Shown here: positions 43,340-53,654 of the stretch, piece by piece
How the letters are laid out: each line of letters opens with the position of its first letter
Numbering within the stretch: the first letter of the stretch is position 1
DNA from: Paroedura picta
Lineage: Eukaryota > Chordata > Lepidosauria > Squamata > Gekkonidae
Length of the DNA stretch: 64,000 nucleotides
Assembly (NCBI RefSeq): GCF_049243985.1
Contig: NC_135382.1
Coordinates: forward strand, 23,726,990-23,790,989
Direction of reading: 5' to 3'
Translations under genes and position numbers: made by a program
Notes under the pieces: generated by a model
Seen by the model: only the letters and a program-made list of their open reading frames with translations
Database searches by the model: none
What the model was told of the DNA's origin: nothing

Positions 43340-43740
43340 AAACGTGAGAATCCCGAGTTGACTCCGGAGCGACGCCTGTCTGCTATTTATGCCGGCAAGC
43401 GGGCGCAAAGCTGCCCCGCCCCGCGCCATGCGCACGGCTCCCTGCGTTCAAACCAGCCAGCCAGCCCGCCCGCCACGTGCTTTGGATCCGGGGCGGAGGA
43501 AGAGGGCGGCGCCCGTAACGCGCCAATGGGAGATCGATGCGGATCAATGGCTACGCCACACACCCCCTTTGCACACCGGCGGGCGCCCAGGCTCCCGCGG
43601 CGTGTCTTCGCGGCCGTGCGCACTAGCGGAGGGAGAAAAGGGTGGGCGCAAAGGCGCATCGCCCTGGTGTGAATTAAAGCCCCGGGAGGCGCCGTGTGGT
43701 CTACTCTGGAGGCGATAGGAACGGACCACCGGGGGGCGGG
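43340..43740 (-). promoter_or_regulatory. MT-B promoter: TATA box and five MRE cores in a CpG island
   Basis: ATAAATA on the - strand at 43,384-43,390 is 81 bp upstream of the start codon. MRE cores (TGCRCNC): 43,401-43,407, 43,429-43,435, 43,570-43,576, 43,617-43,623 and 43,644-43,650. A GC box (CCCCGCCCC) is at 43,414-43,422. CpG-rich up to about 43,740. MTF-1 control is inferred from the motif and the gene family. Confidence 0.87.
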
Positions 43741-43744
43741 GAAC

Positions 43745-44370
43745 CTTAGCTTCAGAAAAAAATAAATAAATAACCAACTGCGTTTGCTCCCTAATAATGC
43801 CCTTTAAGACTGCATCTTTGAGTGCTGGGTGGCTTTCGATCTCAATGCACTCCCCTGCCCCATTTTCTTGCTTTCCTTACTCCTGAAAACTTTTGAGCAG
43901 GTGCAGAATGTTTGCAGAGTGACTCCCTCCCACCTAACTGGAGTTAGGGACCCTGGTCTCCTGGGGTCAAAGGTGCTTTTCATGTAGCAGCACCTCTTAT
44001 TCAGTGAATTACTTACAGGGCAAACAGCCCCGATCCCAGTTTCCTTAGGCTGGATTCATATAAGCATTTTCCTCCCCTGAGCTGATGGGTTTGCTGATTT
44101 TTGGCAGTCCACAGGAACTAGATCTTAATTCCAGAAGGGCAGCCATGTTATTCTGTAGCAACAAATGAGTCCAGTTGAGCTTGTTCCAGGAAACCAGTTG
44201 ATGGGGGAGGTAAATTCCTAGCATCAGATGCAAGTAACTTTAAGTAACAATTACACAATCAAGTATAAAGATATATGCCATAGATGTGCTCTTTGTGCAT
44301 CTGATGAAGTGAGCTCAGATTTACAAAGGAACTAAATGGTCTGAAACGGTCCTTTGGGCCTCAGGGAGAC
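43745..44370. other. Intergenic, nothing recognised
   Basis: A (AATA)n-like run at 43,760-43,772 and, near 44,290-44,310, GCATCTGATGAAGTGAGCTC, a motif common to PLE-type repeats in reptiles. No exon recognised. Confidence 0.4.
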
Positions 44371-44376
44371 AAATCT

Positions 44377-44510
44377 GGGCCCATTCTACACATGTTGGAT
44401 AATTGTACTTCCAATGCACTTCATAAATAGATTTGTCTTGTTTTGCAATGATGAATCCATCTGCAAAAGCACATTGAAAGTGCATTATCCAGGGTATGCA
44501 GAATGGGCCC
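44377..44510. mobile_element. PAL-H palindromic miniature element, second copy
   Basis: GGGCCCATTCTACACATGTT at the left and TATGCAGAATGGGCCC at the right; inner parts CCAATGCACTTCAT and ACATTGAAAGTGCATTATCC match the copy at 21,890. Confidence 0.75.
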
Positions 44511-44514
44511 AGGG

Positions 44515-44984
44515 CATCGCCACTGTGGTGTCAGTGAACTAGATTTATTCAAAGAGTTGCATGTTGAACCATTTGTAAAAACTGGTTTACGTCGCTTCTG
44601 CAAGAGTCATCTCCCAGAGGGAAGGGGTGTGCTTGGTGGAAATGGTGGTTTGAATCCACATCACAGGATAGGAACGTGGGGAAGTGGTAGTTTGGAACAA
44701 CATTTAAAATCCTTGTTCATCTACGAAGCTATTGATCCATCTAGGTCAATTTGACCAGCAGCTGCTCGCCAGGGTCTGAGAGACAAAAACACAAGGGAGA
44801 GTGCCGGTGGCTGAGGACGAGACACGAAACCTGTCTCACAACAACTTAATATCATAGTCCTCCCCAACAACTAGCAGCTCAGGTAACTATAGAAATAATA
44901 GTTAAACTTGGGGGGGGGGAACCCCACTGGGATTCTTAGATTTGACAAACAGGAACTAATTAAGGTCATTGCTTCAAATAGGTA
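44515..44984. other. Intergenic; one SINE-B scrap
   Basis: CGAAGCTATTGATCCATCTA..CAGCAGCTGCTCGCCAGGGT at 44,725-44,778 is part of a reversed SINE-B. A G run is at 44,912-44,920. Confidence 0.45.
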
Positions 44985-45178
44985 GGCATGTTGGTCTGAA
45001 GTAGCCCAATAAAATCAGAGTCCAGTAGCACCTTTAAGACCCACAAAGATTTATTCACGGCGTGAGCTTTCGAATGCAAGCACTCTTCCTCAGACTGGGT
45101 GCTTGCACTCAAAAGCTCACACCTTGAATAAATCTTTGTTGGTCTTAAAGGTGCTACTGGACTCTGATTTTATTAAGG
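44985..45178. mobile_element. PLE inverted pair
   Basis: A + copy (ATGTTGGTCTGAAGTAGCCC..CACTCTTCCTCAGACTGGGT) is joined head to head to a - copy (GCTTGCACTCAAAAGCTCAC..GGACTCTGATTTTATTAAGG). Arms are about 90 nt. Confidence 0.85.
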
Positions 45179-45212
45179 CCATTGCTGTTTTAGAAGCTGG
45201 TAGCATCTAGAA

Positions 45213-45597
45213 CAGGGATTCCCAACCAGGGGTCCACAGGAACTCCAAAGGGGGTCCCGCAGCATTTTTTCCTCCTGTCTTAATGGACTCGGCCACAAGC
45301 TAGGAAACCGGCTGTTTCCATTGCTCCCCCTCCCAAGTGCCAGTGAGTTCTCTCATAGTTCATGCACCTGGGAAGGAGTGGAGCCTGCATGCCTACTCCC
45401 ACCTTAAAGCCCCTTCTGTCTCTCCCTCCCATCCTCTTTGAGCCAGCCTGTTAATGCAAGCAGTGATGTCACTTCTGGAGAATCGACTTCCAGGGGTGTG
45501 GCAGGGAGGCGTGGCCAGCTGACCACTTCCCGGGCTCCTCACAGCCTGAAAAATTATTTCAGGGGCTCCTCTATGGTCAAAAGGTTGCAAAAGGCTG
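45213..45597. mobile_element. hAT-type non-autonomous element
   Basis: Ends CAGGGATTCCCAACC and GGTTGCAAAAGGCTG. Flanks ATCTAGAA (45,205-45,212) and GTCTAGAA (45,598-45,605) match at 7 of 8. Confidence 0.82.
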
Positions 45598-45599
45598 GT

Positions 45600-46000
45600 C
45601 TAGAAGCTAAACCAAGCAAAATACAATGGTATCTAATTTCATATTTGGAATCCAGGCCCTTATCCTTAACGAGCTTTAAAGGACACACAGAACCCATTAA
45701 ACGAAGGTGAAACTGCACAGTCTGTGTAGTCTTGTGATTTGTCTGCCCTGTACTGAAAATACACCACAACCAGCCACTGAGAGCGTGATTTAAAGGGAGA
45801 GATCAACAGAGGAAGGGACAGGCATTTTTCTTCGTTGAAAAGTGTCACCCCACCATGGTTAGAATCATCCCAGAATGGCAATGGTCAGCCGGAGAATGGT
45901 AAGAAGAGAAAAAAGTTAAACAGCCCTTCTCTCAAAGCTCTGTAAACTGAGCAACCAGCTGCTATGTCCAGTTAACATCACAAATCAGGCAAATGTGCCT
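45600..46000. other. Intergenic, nothing recognised
   Basis: No exon or named repeat recognised. Confidence 0.35.
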
Positions 46001-46005
46001 TAGAC

Positions 46006-46082
46006 CAGGGGTAGTCAACCTGTGGTCCTCCAGATGTTCATGGACTACAATTCCCATGAGCCCCTGCCAGCAAACGCCCCTG
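46006..46082. mobile_element. PAL element, one arm deleted, exact target duplication
   Basis: CAGGGGTAGTCAACCTGTGG through GCCCCTGCCAGCAAACG, then CCCCTG. Flanks CCTTAGAC at 45,998-46,005 and 46,083-46,090 are identical. So this 77-bp form moved as such, or lost its second arm without losing its terminus. Confidence 0.92.
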
Positions 46083-46097
46083 CCTTAGACCCATTTT

Positions 46098-46365
46098 AGA
46101 AGAAGAAGAAGAGTTGGTTCTTATATGCCGCTTTTCCCTACCCGAAGGAGGCTCATAGCGGCTTACAGTCGCCTTCCTATTCCTCTCCCCACAACAGACA
46201 CCCTGTGGGGTGGGTGAGGCTGAGAGAACCCTGATATCACTGCTTTTTATCAGTGCCGTGGCGAGCCCAAGGTCACCCAACTGGTTGCATGTGGGGGAGC
46301 GCAGAATCGAACCCGGCATGCCAGATTAGAAGTCCGCACTCCTAACCACTACACCAAACTATCTC
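46098..46365 (-). mobile_element. SINE-A copy, full length
   Basis: On +: AGAAGAAGAAGAGTTGGTTC, CCGAAGGAGGCTCATAGCGG, CCCAAGGTCACCCAACTGGT, GAATCGAACCCGGCATGCCA and GCACTCCTAACCACTACACC. Confidence 0.9.
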
Positions 46366-46369
46366 TTTA

Positions 46370-47475
46370 CAGACAGGAACTTAAGGCAAGATATATCTTC
46401 CTTTTGGTGCTTGTAGTTCCATTTACCTTCCCCCCCCCAAAAAAAAATTCCATTGTGCTCAGCACCCTTGAAAATCAGGTCAGACAGGCTGCTGCATATA
46501 GAAGGACGATCCCAGCCATTTGCCATTTAGCCAGCCTTGGAAACTATGTCTTCTCACGACTCTTCTCAAGCCACAGAGCAAATGAGTGGCTCAACCGACA
46601 TCCACGTCACGTTCGTGTGTTTCGCCTGCACACTGCGGTACCTTGTAAAACCCAAATTAGCTCAGTGCTTGCTTTCCCCTCTCTGGCAGCTCTCCAAGCA
46701 GGCTGTGGTATCTCACTGCCAATGCTTTTGTAATTGCGCTTTCCCAGCACTGCGTGCCTTATAATTTAGAAGCAGGTGGGGAGAGACATGTGAAACTCTT
46801 GCAAGCTGGAAGAACGATGAGTGAGAATGATTTGCTTTCCTTTATTCCAGCAGTCTACAAAAGAAGCTAAAGGCTCCTTTGCACAAACTACAGGGCCGGC
46901 GGTATTTTAACATCTGAGGGTGCAGCACTGAACACTGTGGGATTGACACGCATAGGATTGGGCTGTAAGCCACCTCATGCTGGGACAGGGCATCTCTCTG
47001 TACATGACACAGTTCCGCAAAATGTCTTTTTCAATCCTGAGCAAAGTTATGGCCTAAATCTGTTGAGGCCAGTAGGCTTAGAGGAGTATTTGGTACTGCA
47101 AGAGTGATAAGGGGAGATGCCAGGAGTTGGACCAGGGGTGTGGCTCATATAAACACTGAAGGTGGTACTTGGTTTAAGTGTGGAGTCTGTGATCAGATCT
47201 CCCAGAGTCAGGGCTTTCTCTCCTGACACTGGCCTGGTAGAACCCTCTTTCAGGGGAGATCAGGGCAGGATCTAAAATGTTCCGCAACGCCTGCAAGATG
47301 GAGTAGTTCCACCACACCTATGGTTGAGGCCTAAAATTTGCCAATGAACTGGCCTCCCTAGGCATTTATGCAACTGCAACACCAAAGGCAATTTTAACAT
47401 CTGGTTTAGCACTTTCTCCCCAACCCCAAACACTGAAGAAGATGTGCTTGAATAAAGCATAGCTAACTGTGATTT
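46370..47475. other. Intergenic; unassigned
   Basis: A LINE-like motif (TTCCGCAACGCCTGCAAGAT) at 47,280 and GTTGAGGCCTAAAATTTG after it match the 51.1 kb LINE 3' region; otherwise nothing recognised. Confidence 0.45.
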
Positions 47476-47479
47476 TTAA

Positions 47480-47640
47480 TTGCTATTTTTTTAACTTTGT
47501 ATTTTATTATGGAAAAGTTCTAATTTATATGAAACAGCATATTTTAACCATGTTATAAACTGCCCTGAGCTTTTGGGAAGGGCAGTGTTAAAATATATAA
47601 TAATAATAAATATGTAAATATAATGTTCTTTAAAAAGTGG
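47480..47640 (+). mobile_element. L2/CR1-like LINE 3' tail
   Basis: ATGTTATAAACTGCCCTGAG, GGGAAGGGCAGTGTTAAAAT and an ATAATAATAAATA tail. With the fragment at 47,280 it may be one interrupted copy. Confidence 0.7.
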
Positions 47641-47859
47641 GAAACTGCTAAAGGAGGATCAGGACCATGAGGGGGGGGTAAGGAGATTTAAGGGGTATGC
47701 TATTATGACCCTCCCCAATCCCATATGATAGACAAATCTCTATGGGCAATATTGTTTATTTAATTTTATGATGTTTTAAATGTTTACTGCAAACTAATTA
47801 GATTTCCATTTTTGGATCCTAGAATTGTACTATGTGGTTTTATTTATGCTGTGTTCTGC

Positions 47860-48010
47860 CCTGATGTGCTATCAAGTTGCAAGTGACTTATGGTAACTCC
47901 TCATGAGATCCATAGATGAACAGAGGTGGTTTGCCCTTTCCTTCCTTTGCCTAGCAAGGATTTTCTTTGGTGGCCTCCTCCCAAGTACCAACCGTTGCCC
48001 TGGTTAACTT
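47860..48010 (-). mobile_element. 5S-SINE, reversed
   Basis: AAGTGACTTATGGTAACTCC (tail region), AGAGGTGGTTTGCCCTTTCC, then the reversed 5S head CCTCCCAAGTACCAACCGTT. Confidence 0.75.
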
Positions 48011-48014
48011 CCAA

Positions 48015-49100
48015 ACTCTGACAAACTCAGTCTAGATGGGCTCTTCAGGCTGCTGAAGGATATCTACCCATCTCCTAAAACAGGGCCCTCGCCATCCTGT
48101 GAGCCGTCTCCCACAGGCCCAAACATGGGTGAATCTTCCGTTTCTTCCGTGCTTGGGGAGCTGTCCTGTAGAAGCATGTAACAGCTCTGCTCCGTGGATG
48201 GCCAGACACGCACTCCTTGGTGCCTAGATTGGTGCTGCTAAAATAGATTAGCTAATGTCAACTCCACCCGTCTCAGACCTGAATGACAGCAAACGGCAAA
48301 CAATAGCCTTTGGGTGGGGCTGGCTCAGTCATCACCTGGAAGATGAAGGAGAACATTTCTTCAAAGGATCCAGGCAGACACTGACAAAGGACGCTCGAGC
48401 CAGACTCAACGGGTCTGTCGACAGCCTGAGAGTTCATGGAGACAGAGAGAGCTCAGGGGAAAGGAGCTGGTGCCTTCAGGACATCCATTACCCAGCAGGG
48501 AAGATAATCAAGGGTATTCATGAGAAGTCGTCTCCCGTGACTGGCTGCACCTTTGAAGGTATGCAGTGTACACTAGCTCACTTGCGGAACTCCTCTTGCA
48601 TGCAGTGAGACGTAGCACGTTTCTGGACTCTTTGCAAAGAGTTTTTGCCAGCCCTGGCAATGTGTGCTGCTGTCACGGGCTTTGTTTCAACAAAGCCATG
48701 AGCTGTAAAAGGTTTGTAGACGAAGTCAAGTTGTCATGTGGGAGATGATTTGTTCCTCCGCTCCTCTTTTGCTCAGAGTCGAGAAACTGCCAGTTCAAAG
48801 TATTTCACCCGTAAGTAGTTCAATAGCTCTGGAAGAATGGAGTCTGTTGGGGTGGACCCAGCTAGAGGGCAGTGAACCTGCTGTCCAACAGGCAACCAAC
48901 AAAGTAGTTTAAAAAAAAAGTCACATCACTCTATCGGTAAATACCTGAAGCTGTCAAAGACTGAGTAAGACTATTGGTCTTTCAAGGTTGATGTTGTGTC
49001 CCTTGACTGGCAGTGGCTCTCCAGAGTCCCAAGATAACAAAGTAGAAATACACACAGGAGGATGTACACTTACAGGGGGAATAATAATGTGGCTCAATAA
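48015..49100. other. Intergenic, nothing recognised
   Basis: A 117-codon + strand frame at 48,255-48,608 is the only long ORF; it has no recognisable family, no splice-site support and no flanking exon, so it is not annotated as a gene. Confidence 0.35.
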
Positions 49101-49102
49101 AT

Positions 49103-49513
49103 CTTGCAGGATTCTTATGTTCCTGCTAGAGGTTACTATTAAACACAAAGAGAAGTTCTTGTCTTCAGAGTCTTTAATGTCATGAAAACAAGACTAGACT
49201 ATACTCCTAGGTAATTTCTAGTTTCATTGTGAGATTTCTTCAGCTTTGTAATAATAATTGCGGGCAACCAAAAAATTCAAACAGAACACAAGGTCTCTTG
49301 GGAACGGAATAGAAGTTGTTGATCTTATGCCTTGTTTGCACTTTTTGGTTGTGTGTGATTATTATTACAAAGCTGAAGAAGGCTTGCAGTGAAACTAGCT
49401 ATTACCTGGAAGTCTGGCCTTGATGATATTAAAGACTCTGAAGACAAGAACGTTTCTTCGTGTTTAAAGTTAACCTCTAGTAGGAACATAGGAATTCTTC
49501 TGTTAATTGCAAG
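49103..49513. repeat. Long inverted repeat (hairpin), arms about 185-190 nt, loop about 36 nt
   Basis: Left arm 49,103-49,293 and right arm 49,330-49,513 are reverse complements along nearly their whole length: ATGTTCCTGCTAGAGGTTAC pairs with TAACCTCTAGTAGGAACAT, CTTGTCTTCAGAGTCTTTAA with TTAAAGACTCTGAAGACAAG, and TTCTTCAGCTTTGTAATAAT with ATTATTACAAAGCTGAAGAA. The arms have diverged somewhat. No other copy is visible in this window. Confidence 0.9.
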
Positions 49514-49609
49514 ATGTATATGAGTCACACAGTTTTTTTCTTCCAGAGTCCCAGGCAGAGGTCTATCCCCAAAAGAACCTGCTGCAGGAGAGTCCTTTTA
49601 TTGGTGGTG

Positions 49610-49875
49610 CCTGGGGTTGAATCTGAGACCTTTTGCATGCAAAGCAGAGGCTCTGCCACTGAATCCCAGACACTTTGTAGTTGCCTTCTAACGACGATTA
49701 ACTTATCAAGGTCAGCCTTGTCTAGTGTTGCTGGCAGCAGCTCCCCAGTCACTCAAAAACATAGGTCTTTCCCATCACTTGCTACCTGAACTTTTAACTG
49801 CAGATGCCGGGGATTGAACCTGGGATCTTTTGGCTGCACAGTGGATGCTGTAGCGCTGAGCTGCAACCCCATTCC
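49610..49875 (-). mobile_element. SINE-B copies, reversed (one whole, one head fragment)
   Basis: At 49,700-49,872: AAGGTCAGCCTTGTCTAGTG, GGCAGCAGCTCCCCAGTCAC, ATGCCGGGGATTGAACCTGG. At 49,610-49,680 a separate reversed head (GGGGTTGAATCTGAGACC..GCATGCAAAGCAGAGGCTCT). Confidence 0.75.
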
Positions 49876-50149
49876 AGTGGTCACGTCAGAGCATTTTGAC
49901 TACCAAATGTCCAGTCAAAGACCAAGACTGTCTTCAAGTCTCCAGGCCTGGGATTCTGGCCGGTCTCCAGAGGAGGGTGTATGAGAGTTAGTTGTGTGGG
50001 CCGGACAGCCAGCCACCCTCTCTGGGTGTATCCTTGTCATTTGTCAAGAAAATATTTATGAAGCTGTTTTCAGACGATTTTGGAGATAGCAGCGAGACGT
50101 AGTGGAGAAAGCAGTCTCAGAAGGAGCAGTTGCCAAAAGGAGAAGATGA

Positions 50150-50545
50150 GCTGCTTCTTTTCTGTACCCTGCTTTTTTACTACTCCAAGGAGTCTCAAAG
50201 TGGCTCACAATCACCTTCCCTTCCTCTCCCTACAACATACACCTTGTGAGGCAGATAGGGTTGAGGGAGTTCAGAAAACACTGACTGGCCCAAGGTCACC
50301 CAGCAGGCCACATGTGTCTCAAAGGGGCTTACAATTGCCTTCCCCTCCTCTCCCCACAACAGACATCCTGTGAGGTAGGTGGGTCTGAGAGAGCTCTGAC
50401 AGAACTGCTCTGTGAGAAAGCTCTAGGAAAACTGACAATCCCAAGGTCACCCAGCTGGCTGCATGTGGAGAAGCAGTGGGGAATCAAACCCGGTTCTCCA
50501 GATTAGAGTCCACTTCTCTTAACCACTCCACCAAGCTGGCTGTCA
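50150..50545 (-). mobile_element. SINE-A copies, a 3' part followed by a longer copy
   Basis: On +: GTACCCTGCTTTTTTACTAC through GGCCCAAGGTCACCCAGCAG (50,163-50,305), then GTCTCAAAGGGGCTTACAAT through the head at CTTAACCACTCCACCAAGCT. Confidence 0.85.
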
Positions 50546-50704
50546 AAGGCTGAATGTGAAGAGAGATGGAGGTAGCTTGACAAGAGGGGGTGCTTGAAGC
50601 TGCCACCCACGTTGCCACAGTCCTTGCCTCTGCCCACCATCCCTGCCTAGACTGGCTCCTTGTTCCACAATACAGGGCTGCAAGAAGCAAGGTGTGCACA
50701 TCCC

Positions 50705-50886
50705 ATGTGTAGGTAAAGTGCTTTCAAGTGACGACAGACCTATGGGGATCCCAGCAAGGGGTTTTCAAGGCAAGTCAGGAAGCAGAGGCAATTTGCCATG
50801 GCCTTCCTCTGCAGCATCTTCCTTGGGGCTCTCCCATCCAAGTACCGACCCTGCTTACCATCCAAGATCCGATGAGACTGAGCTAT
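50705..50886 (-). mobile_element. 5S-SINE, reversed, nearly full
   Basis: Tail side AAGTGACGACAGACCTATGG and GGGGTTTTCAAGGCAAGTCA; 5S side CTCCCATCCAAGTACCGACC, CTGCTTACCATCCAAGATCC and GATGAGACTGAGCTATG. The best-preserved copy of this family here. Confidence 0.82.
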
Positions 50887-51079
50887 GTGATGCCGTTCTC
50901 TATCCCCTGCCTGCCTCTGTTGTGCATGCATGTCTTGCATGCAGTGTGCTTAACGGCGCCTGGGAAATGAAGTTTGAAGGGAATGTGAGCAGCAATTGCT
51001 CCTGAGGAGGAGGAGGAGGCAGAAATGTGGCAGGTGTGGCAGCAGAGGCAAAGTGAAACCTTCCAACACTGCCTTATTC

Positions 51080-51350
51080 CATTGTTCCGCAGGGCCTGCA
51101 AGACTGAGCTCTTCCGCCAGGTTTATGGTTGAGGCCAAGGCTAACATCTATGCCCCCCCCATCAGGATCCCCTCTCCACCTGACAGTAGTAGGAAGGGGA
51201 AGTTGATTAGTCGATCTTGCCATGATAGTTAGCTAACTAATATTGTTGAAACTATAGTGTTGTTTTAATGGATTTTATGGGGTTTTTAAGATGTTGTAAC
51301 CTGCCACGAGCCGCAAGGGAGTGGCGGGTAATAAATCGAATAATAATAAT
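51080..51350 (+). mobile_element. L2/CR1-like LINE 3' end
   Basis: TCCGCAGGGCCTGCAAGACT, CTCTTCCGCCAGGTTTATGG, GGTTTTTAAGATGTTGTAAC and GGTAATAAATCGAATAATAA tail. Confidence 0.8.
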
Positions 51351-51354
51351 AATA

Positions 51355-52365
51355 TTCCACAGCTGGCCTTTTGCAGAAAATGCAGACAGTTCTGTGATCA
51401 AAATTGCTTGCTGACTGGTGACCATGAAGGCTGAGGATCTGTGTGTGTGTGTGGGGGGGGGGAGTGTTTAACTCTTTTCTCCTGTGTTTTCAAGGGCCTC
51501 TGTGAAGCTACGGTAAGCTCTGCTGCACCTATTTCTGTGGATGCTGACCCGGCTTCAGAGAATTTATGTTATTTTATTAATTCGATGTCTGTAACCGCCC
51601 TCTCTCAGCACAGCCATCTCCAGGTGGCGTGCAACATCAAGAGTAAACAATAATTGTAAAGCGATTTGACAACAATGAAAAAAACATTGAAAATGAACCG
51701 CTTCACTGTAGCTGCCAGGTTTGCTGACTGAACGGCGTTGCTCACTTCTCAGGCCAGGGGGGGGGGGGGGGATGGTTACAGAGGCAGGCCTTATTGGTGC
51801 TGTTCTATTGTCTTATTGGCCCAAACCAAACCTTGGCTGAAGAGCTCTGTTTTTCAGGCCCTTCGGTACTGTGGCAGTTCCTGTAGGACCCACAGTTTTC
51901 CTGGGAACTCATTCTACCAGGTCGGGGCCAGGACTGAAAAGGCCCTGACCCTGGTTGAGGCCAGGCATACATCTCTTGGGCCAGAAGTCATTTGAACAGT
52001 AAAGAAGGGACGATAGCCAAGTGTTTAACTTTCCCTCTTTCCGCCACATGTCATTGTTCTGTGAAGGAGGTGCAATTGGTCTTTAATTTTTTTTTTAATT
52101 GTGGCATTTTTACCATCAGGTATGCTTGGGTTACAGTTGAGGCCTTAAATGACTGGATGTTCTTCCATTTGGAAAATCCCTGCACATTGAAAACTAGCAT
52201 ATCTTAGCTTTCTGGGTACAGTGAGCGGTTTTGTATGATGGAGGAGCCAGTCGGTTCAGAAGAACAAGTAGACCATGGACAGCTCCAAGGGGCATCTCTG
52301 ACACCTTTTCATAGGGAGGTCCTAAACAGATGCACACCCCTTTCTAAGCCTGTTCAAGCCCATAG
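51355..52365. other. Intergenic, nothing recognised
   Basis: A (GT)n with G run at 51,440-51,461 and a G run at 51,759-51,771; CGGGGCCAGGACTGAAAAGG..CCCTGACCCTGGTTGAGGCC at 51,920-51,963 resembles a LINE 3' ORF end. No exon recognised. Confidence 0.4.
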
Positions 52366-52373
52366 TCTTAGAA

Positions 52374-52688
52374 CAGCCTTTCCCAACTTTTTAACCATTG
52401 AGACACTCCTGAAACCTTCTCCAAGCTTTGAGAAACCCCAGAAGTGCTGCAATCATGCAGAATGTGGTTGGGTAGCATAGCTGTGTACACACCCACCTGG
52501 GGTCTCTCCCATTCCCATTCCCTCCAGGCCCATCATTGGCCATTTTTGGGAGGAGGGGGGTGGGTCGACCTGACCATATATGATCATATCACCTGATAAA
52601 TATCTAATGCATTAAAAATATGTAAATGCCACCCAATCAGGAAACCCTTTTTCCAGGGCCATCAAGAAACCCTGGTTGAGAAAGCCTG
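52374..52688. mobile_element. hAT-Q element, longest copy
   Basis: Ends CAGCCTTTCCCAACTTTTTA and CTGGTTGAGAAAGCCTG. Flanks TCTTAGAA (52,366-52,373) and CCTTAGAA (52,689-52,696) match at 7 of 8. Confidence 0.85.
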
Positions 52689-52714
52689 CCTTAGAAGGAT
52701 GCATCTCTGTTTAG

Positions 52715-52812
52715 GATAGCACTATAAAATCAGAGTCCAGTAGCACCTTTAAGACCAACAAAGATTTATTCAAGGCGTGAGCTTTCGAGTGCAAGAACTC
52801 TTCCTCAGACAT
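52715..52812 (+). mobile_element. PLE copy
   Basis: TAAAATCAGAGTCCAGTAGC, ACCTTTAAGACCAACAAAGA, GGCGTGAGCTTTCGAGTGCA and CTCTTCCTCAGACATTGTAG. Confidence 0.85.
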
Positions 52813-52834
52813 TGTAGTAACAGAAGCTCTAAGA

Positions 52835-52964
52835 CAGGGGTAGTCAAACTGTGGCCCTCCAGATGTCCATGGACTACAATTCCCATGAGCCCCTGCCAGC
52901 ATTCAGGGCTCATGGGAATTGTAGTCCATGGACATCTAGAGGGCCGCAGTTTGACTTACCCCTG
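52835..52964. mobile_element. PAL element with exact target duplication
   Basis: CAGGGGTAGTCAAACTGTGG at the left, GCAGTTTGACTTACCCCTG at the right. CTCTAAGA flanks it exactly at 52,827-52,834 and 52,965-52,972. Confidence 0.94.
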
Positions 52965-53019
52965 CTCTAAGACTTTAAGGTATCCTGAGAAGGTGCAGCT
53001 TTTGCTGCAATGGACTAGA

Positions 53020-53241
53020 CCTGTTCACAAGTGACAGTGCATACAAATACTAACCATGTACAGTGCACACACAATTTTTATGTTATATTCAGTGCACGCA
53101 CAGTGTGATTTAAACTCCACACTTATCCAGAGGCCAGTCCCCAGTTTCATTTGAAAAGTGAACTCACATTGCCTTTTAAGTACAAACAGGTGGATGCAGG
53201 TACATGTAGCTTGTATGCACATTCATGGTAACGTGAACAGG
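53020..53241. mobile_element. Unnamed element with terminal inverted repeats
   Basis: CCTGTTCAC and AGTGCATACAA at the left pair with TTGTATGCACATTCATGG and GTGAACAGG at the right. Length 222 bp, no coding capacity. No clear target duplication. Confidence 0.65.
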
Positions 53242-53244
53242 GCT

Positions 53245-53650
53245 GCGGACACAGGTTCATCTCCAGGACAGATTGCCCTGGAATCTCTGTCTTTATGCCT
53301 TGCATTGGCCAGAACAGAAGCAAAGCTGTAACTGTGCTGCAGTAGGAATCGTCCTGCATTGGTCAGCAGATAGATACCAGGCAGTAGATACTGGTCCCCA
53401 GGGAGCTGGATCCAGGGAGACGAGGGAACTTGCATTCTGTCCATCCTGATGGATTGCTCTTGGGCACAGCAGGTATTGCTTTGGCAGGGGGTCTGACCTA
53501 CAGCAAAGGCCTGCTGAGCACCAAGCTGTACTTGATGGGTGAGAACTCGCAGGGACAGAGCCCTGGCTTGGAGCCTGACATACCCAGGTGTGCCCTTTGT
53601 TCAGTTTGCCAAGAGTTTCCAGAGGCGTGAAGGATTCTGGCTCCCCGCTG
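53245..53650. other. Intergenic, nothing recognised
   Basis: Open in several frames on both strands, longest 139 codons on - to 53,712, but without a family signature; part of that frame lies in the SINE-B copy that follows. Confidence 0.4.
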
Positions 53651-53654
53651 GAGA

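Noticed and set aside
48255-48608. 117-codon + strand ORF
   Set aside because: No recognisable domain, no splice partners, composition like the surrounding sequence; a chance frame.
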